From: Paenibacillus sp. RUD330
GTDB lineage: Bacteria; Bacillota; Bacilli; Paenibacillales; Paenibacillaceae
Length of the DNA stretch: 64,000 nucleotides
Assembly (NCBI RefSeq): GCF_002243345.2
Contig: NZ_CP022655.2
Coordinates: forward strand, 4,892,001-4,956,000
Reading direction: 5' to 3'
Position 1 is the first letter of the stretch, and each line of letters begins with the position of its first letter. Position numbers and translations under genes: made by a program. Shown here piece by piece: positions 41,899 through 50,186 of this stretch. The notes beneath the pieces were generated by a model that did not search any database, was not told the DNA's origin, and saw only the letters and a program-made list of their open reading frames with translations.

Positions 41899-43062
41899 GT
41901 GACCATGCAGCACGCAGAGCTTCCGCACCGGCAGCCCAAGCTGATGATCCTGTACGCTTCTTATGGAGAAGGCCATCTTCAAGCCGCTCTGGCCGTGAAG
42001 GAATCGCTCGCCCGCAAAGGCAACGACCGGACGGTGCTGATCGATCTGATGGCCGAAGCCCACCCGCTTCTGAATGAGATGACCCGTCTCGCCTACCGCT
42101 CCAGCTATACGGTCATGCCCGGCTTATACGGCTGGCTCTACGACCGCACCCGGCCGATGAAGCCGGATTCCAGGTTCGGAGCATGGCTGCATTCTTTCGG
42201 GCGCAGCAAGCTGCGCCAGGTGCTCCTGCGCGAGCGTCCCGACGCGGTGCTTCATACCTTCCCCTTGTTCGCCGGCCTCGCCTTCAAGCATACGCTTCTT
42301 CCCGGAATGCTCACCGCAGCCGTCGTCACCGACTTCGATCTTCATTGCCGCTGGGTGCATCCCGGCATCGACCGCTACTATGTGCCTACCGAGGACTTCG
42401 GCCGGGAGCTTCATGCTCTGGGCATCGCCGGCTCGCGCATCTGCGTCAGCGGCATTCCGGTCAAAAAGGGCTTCCGCATGCAGGAGAGCTCCGAGCGGGC
42501 AGCGGAGCCGTTCGCACGCTACGGCCTCGACCCCCGCCTGCCGCTCGTGCTGATTATGGGCGGAGGCAGCGGCGTCATGAGCGGAATCCTCGACGCCTGC
42601 AGCCGCCTCCTGAGGATGGAGAATCTCCAGATCGCCGTTGTCTGCGGACGGAATGAAGCTCTCCGGGCATCGGCTGCCCGCAGGTTCGAGCGGCATCCGG
42701 AGCGGCCGCGGCTGCATCTGTTCGGCTATGTCGAGACGATGCCCGAGCTCATGCCCCTGGCCTCCTGCCTCGTGACCAAGCCCGGCGGCCTCACGCTGGC
42801 CGAAGGGCTGGCCGCCGGGGTTCCGCTGTTCGTCTATCGCCCCGTGCCGGGACAAGAGCTCGGCAACGCCTCCTACCTCGCTTCCAAGGGAGCCGTGGAA
42901 ATCGTCCGGTCCCCCGCCCGGCTCGCGGAGGAAATCATGAAACTCTTTGCCAGTCCCGAACGTCTTACCGAGAGAAGGTCCGCAAGCTCCTCTCTGGGCC
43001 TCCCCGGCGGCGCGGATGCCGTCGCCGAGGATTTGCTATGGCGTCTGGGCGGGTATACTTAA
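41899..43062 (+). CDS. Glycosyltransferase of the MGDG synthase/UgtP family
   Basis: 387 residues from a GTG 7 nt after AGGAGG. The N-terminal MGDG_synth domain has LMILYASYGEGHLQAALAVKESL, and the C-terminal GT-B donor domain has LIMGGGSGVMSG and KPGGLTLAEGLAAGVPLFVYRPVPGQE. The family transfers glucose or galactose to diacylglycerol for membrane glycolipids and lipoteichoic acid anchors (UgtP/YpfP). The frame extends 49 codons upstream, but without a ribosome binding site. The next gene, an MFS transporter, starts 41 nt after the stop, so the two are likely one operon; a lipid flippase role for it is possible but not shown. Confidence 0.87.
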   Translation: MTMQHAELPHRQPKLMILYASYGEGHLQAALAVKESLARKGNDRTVLIDLMAEAHPLLNEMTRLAYRSSYTVMPGLYGWLYDRTRPMKPDSRFGAWLHSFGRSKLRQVLLRERPDAVLHTFPLFAGLAFKHTLLPGMLTAAVVTDFDLHCRWVHPGIDRYYVPTEDFGRELHALGIAGSRICVSGIPVKKGFRMQESSERAAEPFARYGLDPRLPLVLIMGGGSGVMSGILDACSRLLRMENLQIAVVCGRNEALRASAARRFERHPERPRLHLFGYVETMPELMPLASCLVTKPGGLTLAEGLAAGVPLFVYRPVPGQELGNASYLASKGAVEIVRSPARLAEEIMKLFASPERLTERRSASSSLGLPGGADAVAEDLLWRLGGYT

Positions 43063-43103
43063 TGGCAACAGGCCTTACCAGCCGAGCAAGGAGGAACCCG
43101 TCC

Positions 43104-44300
43104 ATGAATCGATTCCTGAACCGCTCCCTTGGCATCGGAGGAACCGAGATCCCCCTCTATGCCGTCATTCTTCTGCTCGTGGAATTCGCGCGCGGTGCCG
43201 TCCTGATCAGCTTCCTGCCCTTGTACGGCAAGCGTGAGCTCGGCCTTACGCTGGATGCGGTAGGCGCCGCCATTACGGCGCATTATCTCACCGATACCGT
43301 GCTCAAGATGGCCATCGGCTATTTGCTGGACCGGTTCTCCATCCGCTTCGTCGTCATGGCGGGCATGGTCGCATCGGTCGCCGGCGTCGTTCTTCTTCCC
43401 TTCGCGGACGTTCCCTGGCTGTTCATCGTCGCGGCCGCCATTTACGGAATCGGAATCTCGCCGATCTGGATCGTATGCCTGACCCAGGTGACAGAGGAGC
43501 GGAGAGCGGCCCAGATGGGATTTTTATACATGATCTGGCTTGGGGGACTTGGCGCCGGGCCGATTGTGTGTAATATAGTAATGGACCACAGCAGCCGCGC
43601 GGCTTATCTGATGATCCTCTCCAGCGTCTTGCTGGCGTCGGCGCTGTCGCTCTTCATCAGCGGACAGCAGCGCTCGGCCGTCGAGCGGGTGCCGCTGCGG
43701 GAGCAGCTGCCCGCCATGAAGCAGCGATTGTCACAGATCAAGCTGCTGCTTCCGGGCATGGTGCTGCAGACGGCCGGCGCCGGCATGCTCGTGACCGTGC
43801 TCCCGACGCTGGCCACCGGCCGGCTGGGCCTGACCGGCGCCCAATACTCCCTCCTGCTGACAGCCGGAGGCGTATTCACGCTCGCCGGGCTCGTCCCGTT
43901 CGGGAAGCTGTCGGACCGGCTGCGGTCGTTCCGCCGCTGGTTTCTCGTCATCGGCTTTTTCGCCGTCGCGGCCGCGCTCTATGCTCTCGCCTACGCTTCG
44001 GGCCTATGGCTCTGCATCGTCATCGCCGCTCTGCTGGGCTTGTCCTATGCAGCCGTCCTGCCGGCATGGAACGCTTTGCTCGCAGCCTACGTTCCTCCAG
44101 GCCAGCAAGGACTCGGCTGGGGGCTGCTCAGCACCGTGGAAGGCGTCGGCGGCATGGTCGGACCGGTCCTCGGAGGGCTGATCGCGTCCTGGCGAGGAGA
44201 GCCCTTCGTCGTCTGGATCAGCGCTCTGCTGTTCGGATTGATCGGCGTCTGCTACTGCTTTCTCCCGCTGGCCGAAGCCGGCAAGCTCGATCCCAAATAG
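43104..44300 (+). CDS. MFS transporter
   Basis: 398 residues with 12 hydrophobic helices and the MFS loop after helix 2-3 (GYLLDRFSIRF) and its second-half counterpart (GKLSDRLRSFRRW). The start ATG is 9 nt after AAGGAGG. It follows a diglucosyl-diacylglycerol synthase-like gene and precedes a TVP38-type gene by 17 nt. The Staphylococcus ugtP-ltaA arrangement, where LtaA is an MFS glycolipid flippase, is a suggestive parallel, but the substrate here is unknown. Confidence 0.87.
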   Translation: MNRFLNRSLGIGGTEIPLYAVILLLVEFARGAVLISFLPLYGKRELGLTLDAVGAAITAHYLTDTVLKMAIGYLLDRFSIRFVVMAGMVASVAGVVLLPFADVPWLFIVAAAIYGIGISPIWIVCLTQVTEERRAAQMGFLYMIWLGGLGAGPIVCNIVMDHSSRAAYLMILSSVLLASALSLFISGQQRSAVERVPLREQLPAMKQRLSQIKLLLPGMVLQTAGAGMLVTVLPTLATGRLGLTGAQYSLLLTAGGVFTLAGLVPFGKLSDRLRSFRRWFLVIGFFAVAAALYALAYASGLWLCIVIAALLGLSYAAVLPAWNALLAAYVPPGQQGLGWGLLSTVEGVGGMVGPVLGGLIASWRGEPFVVWISALLFGLIGVCYCFLPLAEAGKLDPK

Positions 44301-44317
44301 AACAGGTTGTGTAAAGC

Positions 44318-44917
44318 ATGAGCATCGTCCAGGATTGGATCCGCGAAATCAAGACCATGAACCCCCAGCAGCTGGAGCATTCGCTGCAGCAGTTTTCCTC
44401 CTACGGCCCTTTGCCGGGAATCCTGCTGCCGCTCGCCGAGGCATTCATGCCTTTTTTGCCGCTGTTTCTGTTCATTGCGGCCAATGCCAATATTTACGGC
44501 TTGGGCTGGGGCTTCCTCTATTCCTGGATCGGCGTCTCTGCGGGTTCCATCTGCGTCTTCTGGATCGCGCGCTCCATGGGCGGCGGCCTCGGGATGTGGC
44601 TGGAGCGCCGATTTCCGCGCGTGGGCGTCTTCTTCGACTGGCTGGAGCGCCGGGGCTTCACGCCGATCTTCCTGCTCGCCTGCTTCCCGTTCTCTCCTTC
44701 GGTGCTCGTCAATATCGCATCGGGCCTCAGCAGCGTCCCGTTCCGCACCTTCTTCGTCGCGGTCGTGCTCGGCAAGGCGGTCATGATCTTCATCATCTCC
44801 CTGCTGAGCTTCAATATCGGCGATCTGGCCCCGTGGCGCATCGTGCTTGCCGTATGCGTCATTGTCGTCATGTGGCTGGGCGGAAAAAGACTCGAAACCC
44901 GTTACTTGGCCAAATAA
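44318..44917 (+). CDS. TVP38/TMEM64 (DedA/VTT) family membrane protein
   Basis: 199 residues with about five hydrophobic stretches. The VTT core has FMPFLPLFLFIAANANIYG, then a Gly-rich loop, and FLLACFPFSPSVLVNIASGLS. This family includes lipid scramblases and undecaprenyl-phosphate flippases. The ribosome binding site is weak (AGGTTGTG), so translation may be coupled to the MFS gene 17 nt upstream. A terminator follows about 190 nt downstream. Confidence 0.85.
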   Translation: MSIVQDWIREIKTMNPQQLEHSLQQFSSYGPLPGILLPLAEAFMPFLPLFLFIAANANIYGLGWGFLYSWIGVSAGSICVFWIARSMGGGLGMWLERRFPRVGVFFDWLERRGFTPIFLLACFPFSPSVLVNIASGLSSVPFRTFFVAVVLGKAVMIFIISLLSFNIGDLAPWRIVLAVCVIVVMWLGGKRLETRYLAK

Positions 44918-45104
44918 GACAAGCCCTGTCCGGCGGGAGGCAACTGGAAATCGTGTCGCTGCCGACGGCTCTGTTTTTCCGATCGCTGTCGCCGTCAGCC
45001 CCCGGTTTCTCCGATCGCTGCGCTGTCGGCGGTTGAAATCCGGGGGACACAGGCGACCGCATCCGCTTACCACAACGAATTCGCGCTTACGCTCTTTTTC
45101 AGCG

Positions 45105-45133
45105 GCCCCGTCCGGCAGACGGGGCTTTTTTTT
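45105..45133 (+). terminator. Terminator of the glycosyltransferase-MFS-VTT operon
   Basis: GCCCCGTC (45105-45112) / GACGGGGC (45118-45125) followed by eight T. Confidence 0.85.
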
Positions 45134-45302
45134 GGCGTTCGCGCCTTGCCGCCCGCTCGGCTGTCTGTCCGTAAAGTCCGGCTTCCCTTCCCGTCAGGCA
45201 TCCCTTTCCCGTCTATGGTCGATATTGGCCGCTTCGATGCCGATTAGGGGCCGCTTCGCCTACACAAACTGTAAAGGCATCTCCCGCGAAAGGAGGATGG
45301 CC

Positions 45303-45446
45303 ATGTCCGGCGAACAGCCTTCATTCAAGCAGACCTTCGCGCGCAAAGCCCAGTCGGAAGCAGATCGCTCCGGCAAGGGCAAAGCCGCGGCCAGCGCCAA
45401 GCAGTCCGAAGCGGATGCCGCCGCTGTCCGCAAGCACGGCGTCTAA
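45303..45446 (+). CDS. Small hydrophilic protein of unknown function
   Basis: 47 residues from an ATG 6 nt after AAAGGAGG. The product is rich in Ala, Lys, Ser and Gln (QTFARKAQSEADRSGKGKAA) and has no membrane segment. Such short, highly charged proteins are often spore or stress proteins in Bacilli, but I do not recognise the family. It is 29 nt upstream of the YjzC-like gene. Confidence 0.6.
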   Translation: MSGEQPSFKQTFARKAQSEADRSGKGKAAASAKQSEADAAAVRKHGV

Positions 45447-45475
45447 CCAGACCCTATACACTCAGGAGGGATCGC

Positions 45476-45772
45476 ATGAGCGAGAAGCCTAGCCATAACG
45501 AAATGGAGCCGATCTCGGGGGAGCATGTCGAGGTCGACGGCGTTTATACGAACCAGTGGGGCCGTCAGGAAAAGCTGCAGCGCGGCGATGCCTTCCCCGC
45601 GGATCCGATGTGGGGAACGACGGAGTGGAAGCTGGCCGAGCTTGAATTCAGCAACCATCATGCCGGCCATACGGACCCTCGCGAAATTCCGCATGACAGC
45701 GCGAACGACCCCGAGAACCACTTGCAGCATCCGCGCCGCCACAAGCACAAAGAGCATCGCGGAGACGAATAA
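45476..45772 (+). CDS. YjzC-like small protein
   Basis: 98 residues from an ATG 5 nt after AGGAGGG. The central part (VYTNQWGRQEKLQRGDAFPADPMWGTTEW) recalls the B. subtilis YjzC family (about 60 residues), with extra His-rich ends (HHAGHTDPREIPHD, HPRRHKHKEH). Function is unknown. It is probably cotranscribed with the 47-residue gene upstream and ends at a strong terminator. The His-rich tail might bind metal, which is only inference. Confidence 0.65.
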   Translation: MSEKPSHNEMEPISGEHVEVDGVYTNQWGRQEKLQRGDAFPADPMWGTTEWKLAELEFSNHHAGHTDPREIPHDSANDPENHLQHPRRHKHKEHRGDE

Positions 45773-45781
45773 GCGATGCGC

Positions 45782-45819
45782 AAAAGGCGTACCCTCTTGA
45801 TGGTGGGTACGCCTTTTTT
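45782..45819 (+). terminator. Terminator after the YjzC-like gene
   Basis: AAAAGGCGTACCC (45782-45794) / GGGTACGCCTTTT (45805-45817) continuing into a T run; it also suits the convergent exporter gene. Confidence 0.8.
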
Positions 45820-45858
45820 ACGGCGGCCAAGCGGAACTCATTGCCGAAGCCGAACGGA

Positions 45859-46944
45859 TCAATTCTTGATTTGGCTCGGCTCCGCTTCTTCGGAGGCGGC
45901 AAGCGCCGGGCGGCCGTCCTCCGCCTCCCGGTCCCTGCTGTGCACCTGATCGATGATCTTCTCCAGCCGACGGAGATGATAGCCGTATTCGAACAGCGCG
46001 GCGGCGACGAACACGAGCCGCCGGTGCTGATCCGGATCCTCCCGCAGGTAATCCGTCAGCTGCCGGGCCAGCCTGGTTCCGGTAATCGCTTCCGATGGCA
46101 CGCAGGCATGCGGCTTGATTTTCCCGTCCAGCTTGAGCAGCAGATGCTCATGGTACTTGGTCAGCTCCTCGATCTGGGCATCCAGCTTGACCGCCCAATC
46201 CTCCGCTCCGGGAGAAGCGAAGTAATGCTCCTCCACGACGTCCAGCAGATCGGCTCCCTTGGTGACCGCCTTGATGAGCTGCTTGGCCAGCAGCAGCTGG
46301 CGCGCCCGCTCGGCGCGGCTGGAAGCCCGCAGGGAGCGCTCGTCCACGAGCACCTTGTAGCGTTCGTCCAGCTTGCCGATCGTCCCGTGCAGCTTGGCCT
46401 TCTCGTCGTTGTACACCTGCTCTTTCATCTCGTCGGAGATGGAGGTGCGCAGGAGCAGCGACAGCTGCTGGTAGGAGCGGTGCACGTCGCTGTGGAACTG
46501 CTTGCGCGGCCTCGGCGGGAAGACGAGCACGTTGACGGCGAATGCCGCGCCCATGCCGGTCAATACCTGGAGGAAACGCTCCACGGCGAACATCCAGCCG
46601 GTCGCATTGGCTTCCATGACGGCCACGACAGTCACGAGCGTCAGCCCCACCGTCGATTCCATTTTCAAGCGGATGCTGACGAGTATGACGGATATGATGA
46701 CAATGCCGACCGCGATCGGATTGTTGCCGATGAGCTGAACGGCTCCCAGCGCGATCATCGCGCCGAGCAGATTGGTCTGGAATTGGTCGCTCACCTGCTG
46801 CCAGGAGCGGAAAATGGACGGCTGCAAGGTGAATATGGCTGACACGGCAGCCAGAATCGGAGAGCTGAACTGGAAGAGCTCGCTCAGGTAGATGGCCAGC
46901 GCAACGGCGATGCCGGTTTTTAGCACTCGGGCCCCGATGGTCAT
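45859..46944 (-). CDS. Aromatic acid exporter-type (FUSC/DUF939) membrane protein
   Basis: 361 residues. The N-terminal half has about four membrane helices in the ArAE/FUSC pattern (VLKTGIAVALAIYLSELFQF, AAVSAIFTLQPSIFRS, LLGAMIALGAVQLIGNNPIAVG). The C-terminal half is a long helical cytoplasmic domain (about residues 150-361). The family exports aromatic acids or small amphiphiles in related proteins. The ATG is 12 nt after AGGAGG, a little far. It is monocistronic. Confidence 0.82.
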   Translation of the reverse strand: MTIGARVLKTGIAVALAIYLSELFQFSSPILAAVSAIFTLQPSIFRSWQQVSDQFQTNLLGAMIALGAVQLIGNNPIAVGIVIISVILVSIRLKMESTVGLTLVTVVAVMEANATGWMFAVERFLQVLTGMGAAFAVNVLVFPPRPRKQFHSDVHRSYQQLSLLLRTSISDEMKEQVYNDEKAKLHGTIGKLDERYKVLVDERSLRASSRAERARQLLLAKQLIKAVTKGADLLDVVEEHYFASPGAEDWAVKLDAQIEELTKYHEHLLLKLDGKIKPHACVPSEAITGTRLARQLTDYLREDPDQHRRLVFVAAALFEYGYHLRRLEKIIDQVHSRDREAEDGRPALAASEEAEPSQIKN

Positions 46945-47229
46945 AAGGGTTGAAATCCTCCTTCTCAGGCAGCGAATGGGTATGCTTGCTTCTCCTCTTA
47001 TACCCTGTTGCTCCATTGCCTGTAACGTATCCCATGCCCGCTCGAATTCGGGCAACTGCTATATTGTACATTTTTTTCATTTCAATTTATACCTGGCCCC
47101 GGCATGACTCCCTGTCTGGAGACAGACCCGCGCCGCTTGGATCAAAAAAGAAGCGCGGACCGGGCATGAATCCCGATCTGCGCTCCCATCTGCACCCCTT
47201 GCTCCGCGCTTCTCCGCTCCGGCTTCGCG

Positions 47230-49026
47230 TCACGAGCCCAGGCCGCCCAGAGAGCTTCTTCTCGCGTCCGCGCAGTAGGGCAGATAGATCTGGAACGAAG
47301 TTCCCTCTCCCAGCTCGCTCGCCACCCGGATCCTTCCCTTGTGGTTGTCCACGATCTTGTAGGACACCATCAGGCCAAGCCCCGTTCCTTTGTCCTTGGT
47401 CGTATAAAAGGGCTGGCCCATCTTGGACAGCTGCTCCTCGTCGATGCCGGGCCCCTCGTCCTTGACCGTGACGAGCACCTCTTCCTCGCTGAGCTCGGTG
47501 GCGATGATGATCTTGCCTCCTTCGACCATGACCTCGATCGCATTTTTGAGCACATTGATGAACACCTGCTTCACCTGCGGCTCGACGCCGTATATCCAGA
47601 GCGGCTCCGATCCGTAGACGGCCTCGATCTCGATGCCGTAGAGGGAAGCTTGAGACTCCAGAAGCAGCACGGTGTCGAGCATGATTTCGCGCACGTCGGT
47701 ATAATCCATCTCATATACCTGCGGTTTGGACAGCATCAGCAGCTCGCTGACGATGTTCTCGATCCGGTTGAGCTCGGATTTCATGATGTCGAAGTAGGGA
47801 CTGCCGGACGTTCGGCCGCTTGCGATCAGCTGCAGAAACCCTTTCAGCGAGGTGAGCGGATTGCGGATCTCATGCGCGATTCCGGCTGCGAGCTGCCCGG
47901 CCACATAGAGTTTCTCGGAGTTGATCAGAAGCTCCTCGTTTTTCTTGCGCTCGGATATGTCGCGGATGATGACGATCGCCACCGGCTGGCCGGAGAAGGT
48001 CGATTCCGAATGAATCAGCTCCGTGCTGATCGGCCGGCCTCCCAATGTGAGCCAGTCCAGCTCGATCGCGACCGCGGGAGCTTGGGGGGACGGCTTGCCT
48101 GATTGCTTGCCACCGCGCGGGTGGCGGGCCAGATGGCTGCGCAGGCGCTCGTGGCTGTCCGGACACAGGAACCGGTAGACCGACTTGCCGACCATGTCGG
48201 ATTCATCCGCAGCCTCGAACATCCTCAGTCCGGAACGGTTCACGAATTCCCACTTGCCTCCGCTGATGACGGCAATCATATCGATGGAATTCTCCACAAG
48301 CAGCTTGTAGCGCTCATTGATCAGCCCGTAGCGGCGGTCTGCAACCCAGGCGACGATGCTGAAGCTGAAGATGATGACCGCTGCAAGGGCAAGCAGCAGC
48401 CCCATGAACATCAGGTACTGGTCGATCCGGGCGGTCGGCTGCTCCGACGAGCCGCGGCCGTAGCTGAGGGACTCCAGGGCGAGCAGATGGAAGGCGATCG
48501 CCCCTGTTCCGAAGACGAAGCTGGCCGGAAACCGGCGTTTGCCCCCATGCTTCATATAGACATGCAAGGAGGTGTAGGTGCCGGCCAGCAAGACGGCCAG
48601 ACCGGCGGCCAGCAGCGATGGATTCAAGTCGAAAAGCCGGACATGATGCATCAAGACGCACATGTAGTGCATGAAAGCGACAGAAGAGGCGATGATCAGG
48701 GAAGAAAGCGCCAGTCGGAGTTTGCTCGTCTCCCCGTCTCCAAGCAGCAGAAAGGCGGAATAAGCCGCTCCTCCAAGCAGGAACAACGCCAGGTAGGATT
48801 CCGACGTAATCGATACCAGGTAATTGGAAGCCAGCATGGCGACGAAATGCATGGACCACACGCCGAGGGCGAATACGGCTGAGGATCCGAGAAACCAGTA
48901 ATGGCGGAACGGGCGGCGGCTGTTCAAATTACCAACCATGCTGAACATCGTATAGGCGGAGAAGACGATGATCGTATAAGCTAAGGACATGTAGAAGGCA
49001 TGGTCAAGCTGCATCGTCGAGATCAT
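47230..49026 (-). CDS. MHYT-PAS sensor histidine kinase
   Basis: 598 residues (594 from the ATG at 49014). The N-terminal MHYT domain has about seven helices with WSMHFVAM and FMHYMCVLMHH; these conserved Met/His are thought to bind copper or another metal and sense O2, CO or NO. A PAS domain follows (about residues 255-375), then HisKA with the phosphoacceptor in AGIAHEIRNPLTSLKGFLQLI and HATPase with NVLKNAIE, DEGPGI and GTGLGLMVSYKIV. The kinase core is of the KinA-E sporulation/NtrB type. There is no response regulator beside it, as is common for sporulation kinases. The role is inferred. Confidence 0.87.
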   Translation of the reverse strand: MISTMQLDHAFYMSLAYTIIVFSAYTMFSMVGNLNSRRPFRHYWFLGSSAVFALGVWSMHFVAMLASNYLVSITSESYLALFLLGGAAYSAFLLLGDGETSKLRLALSSLIIASSVAFMHYMCVLMHHVRLFDLNPSLLAAGLAVLLAGTYTSLHVYMKHGGKRRFPASFVFGTGAIAFHLLALESLSYGRGSSEQPTARIDQYLMFMGLLLALAAVIIFSFSIVAWVADRRYGLINERYKLLVENSIDMIAVISGGKWEFVNRSGLRMFEAADESDMVGKSVYRFLCPDSHERLRSHLARHPRGGKQSGKPSPQAPAVAIELDWLTLGGRPISTELIHSESTFSGQPVAIVIIRDISERKKNEELLINSEKLYVAGQLAAGIAHEIRNPLTSLKGFLQLIASGRTSGSPYFDIMKSELNRIENIVSELLMLSKPQVYEMDYTDVREIMLDTVLLLESQASLYGIEIEAVYGSEPLWIYGVEPQVKQVFINVLKNAIEVMVEGGKIIIATELSEEEVLVTVKDEGPGIDEEQLSKMGQPFYTTKDKGTGLGLMVSYKIVDNHKGRIRVASELGEGTSFQIYLPYCADARRSSLGGLGS

Positions 49027-49176
49027 CCCGTTCTGTATAAGAAATGGGCTGCAAAAAAATGGATTTTGCCTTGGAATTCGACGTACCCGCGAAAAATCCT
49101 TTTGGAATGAACAATCGTCTTTCCGGCTAAGACGTTCTATCCGCTCACCGCAGCAGCAGATGAAAGGAATCCGCCC

Positions 49177-49842
49177 ATGAAAAAAGAAAGGTTCGATATT
49201 TACGACGAGAGCTGGACGCGCATCGGAACGGCCACCCGCGCCGAAACGCACCGGCTCGGCCTGCGCCACCGCTCCTTCCATTGCTGGCTCGTCCGCGGCG
49301 CCGGCGAAGGCGCCCTCATCCGCTTTCAGAAGCGGCAGCAGAGCAAGGACACCTATCCCGGCCTGTACGATATTACGGCCGCCGGGCATCTGTCCGCAGG
49401 GGAGGATATCCGCGATGCCGTCCGCGAGCTTGAGGAGGAGCTTGGAATATCCGCCGCTTATGAGGATCTGCTGCCGCTCGGCTATTCGGTCGAAAGGTCG
49501 GAGGGGATAGCGGGAGGCGTTCCTTTCGTGGATCACGAACGATCGGAGGAGTTCGCCCTGCGCTGCGCCCTCCCCCTTTTGGAGCACCGGCTCCAGCATG
49601 AGGAGGTAGCCGGAATCTACGAGGCTCCTGCCGAGGGACTGATCGGCTTGTTCGAAGGCAGGCTGGACGAGCTAACCGTCCAGGGAGCCGAATGGCCCGA
49701 GCTCGCGGGAGAGGGAGCCGATACGGCCTTATCCGAATCCGGGCTTGTCCCGGTCACCCGTAACTTGCGCTCCGAGGACTTCGTTCCTCGTCCGGCCGGC
49801 TACTACGCCTCGCTGTTCCGGCGCCTCAGCGAGCTTCCTTGA
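49177..49842 (+). CDS. Nudix hydrolase
   Basis: 221 residues. The Nudix box GHLSAGEDIRDAVRELEEEL-GI is complete (about residues 70-91), with the REXXEE metal ligands. It resembles the IPP isomerase-like/YfcD type with FDIYDESWTRIGTATRAE at the start and a longer C-terminal half than minimal Nudix proteins. The substrate cannot be told from sequence. The ATG has a weak AGATGAAAGGA site. A strong terminator follows 5 nt after the stop. Confidence 0.88.
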   Translation: MKKERFDIYDESWTRIGTATRAETHRLGLRHRSFHCWLVRGAGEGALIRFQKRQQSKDTYPGLYDITAAGHLSAGEDIRDAVRELEEELGISAAYEDLLPLGYSVERSEGIAGGVPFVDHERSEEFALRCALPLLEHRLQHEEVAGIYEAPAEGLIGLFEGRLDELTVQGAEWPELAGEGADTALSESGLVPVTRNLRSEDFVPRPAGYYASLFRRLSELP

Positions 49843-49846
49843 ACCA

Positions 49847-49888
49847 AAAAGCCTTGCCTTCTCCATCGGGAGCCGGCAAGGCTTTTTT
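49847..49888. terminator. Terminator after the Nudix gene
   Basis: AAAAGCCTTGCC (49847-49858) / GGCAAGGCTTTT (49875-49886), with A and T runs on both sides. Confidence 0.85.
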
Positions 49889-50080
49889 GGGCTAGGCGCG
49901 CCGGGGCCGGCCGCCTTCACGCAGACGGATTCGCCATGCGAGCGGCGATGTAGATTGCGCCGCCGGCTGCTGCGGGAGCATGCAGGGATAGCGCATGCGG
50001 CAATGCTATCGGGAGCTGCCCGGCAGCTTGCTCGAATGCAGGCCGCCTCTGCCCTGCCGGGCTGCTTTGGCTGTTTTCAC

Positions 50081-50186
50081 GGCTTTCGCGATTTTGGCAG
50101 CCTTGGCGCCTTGGCTGTTTGCACGGCTTTCACGGCTTTCGCGATTTTGGCAGCCTTGGCGCCTTGGCTGTTTGCACGGCTTTCGC
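50081..50186 (-). repeat. 53-bp tandem duplication at the end of the tyrosinase-like gene
   Basis: The 53-bp unit beginning GGCTTTCGCGATTTTGGCAG occurs at 50081 and 50134 nearly identically. As 53 is not a multiple of 3, it shifts the frame of the Lys/Ala-rich tail; the stop of the gene falls at the junction. Confidence 0.88.
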
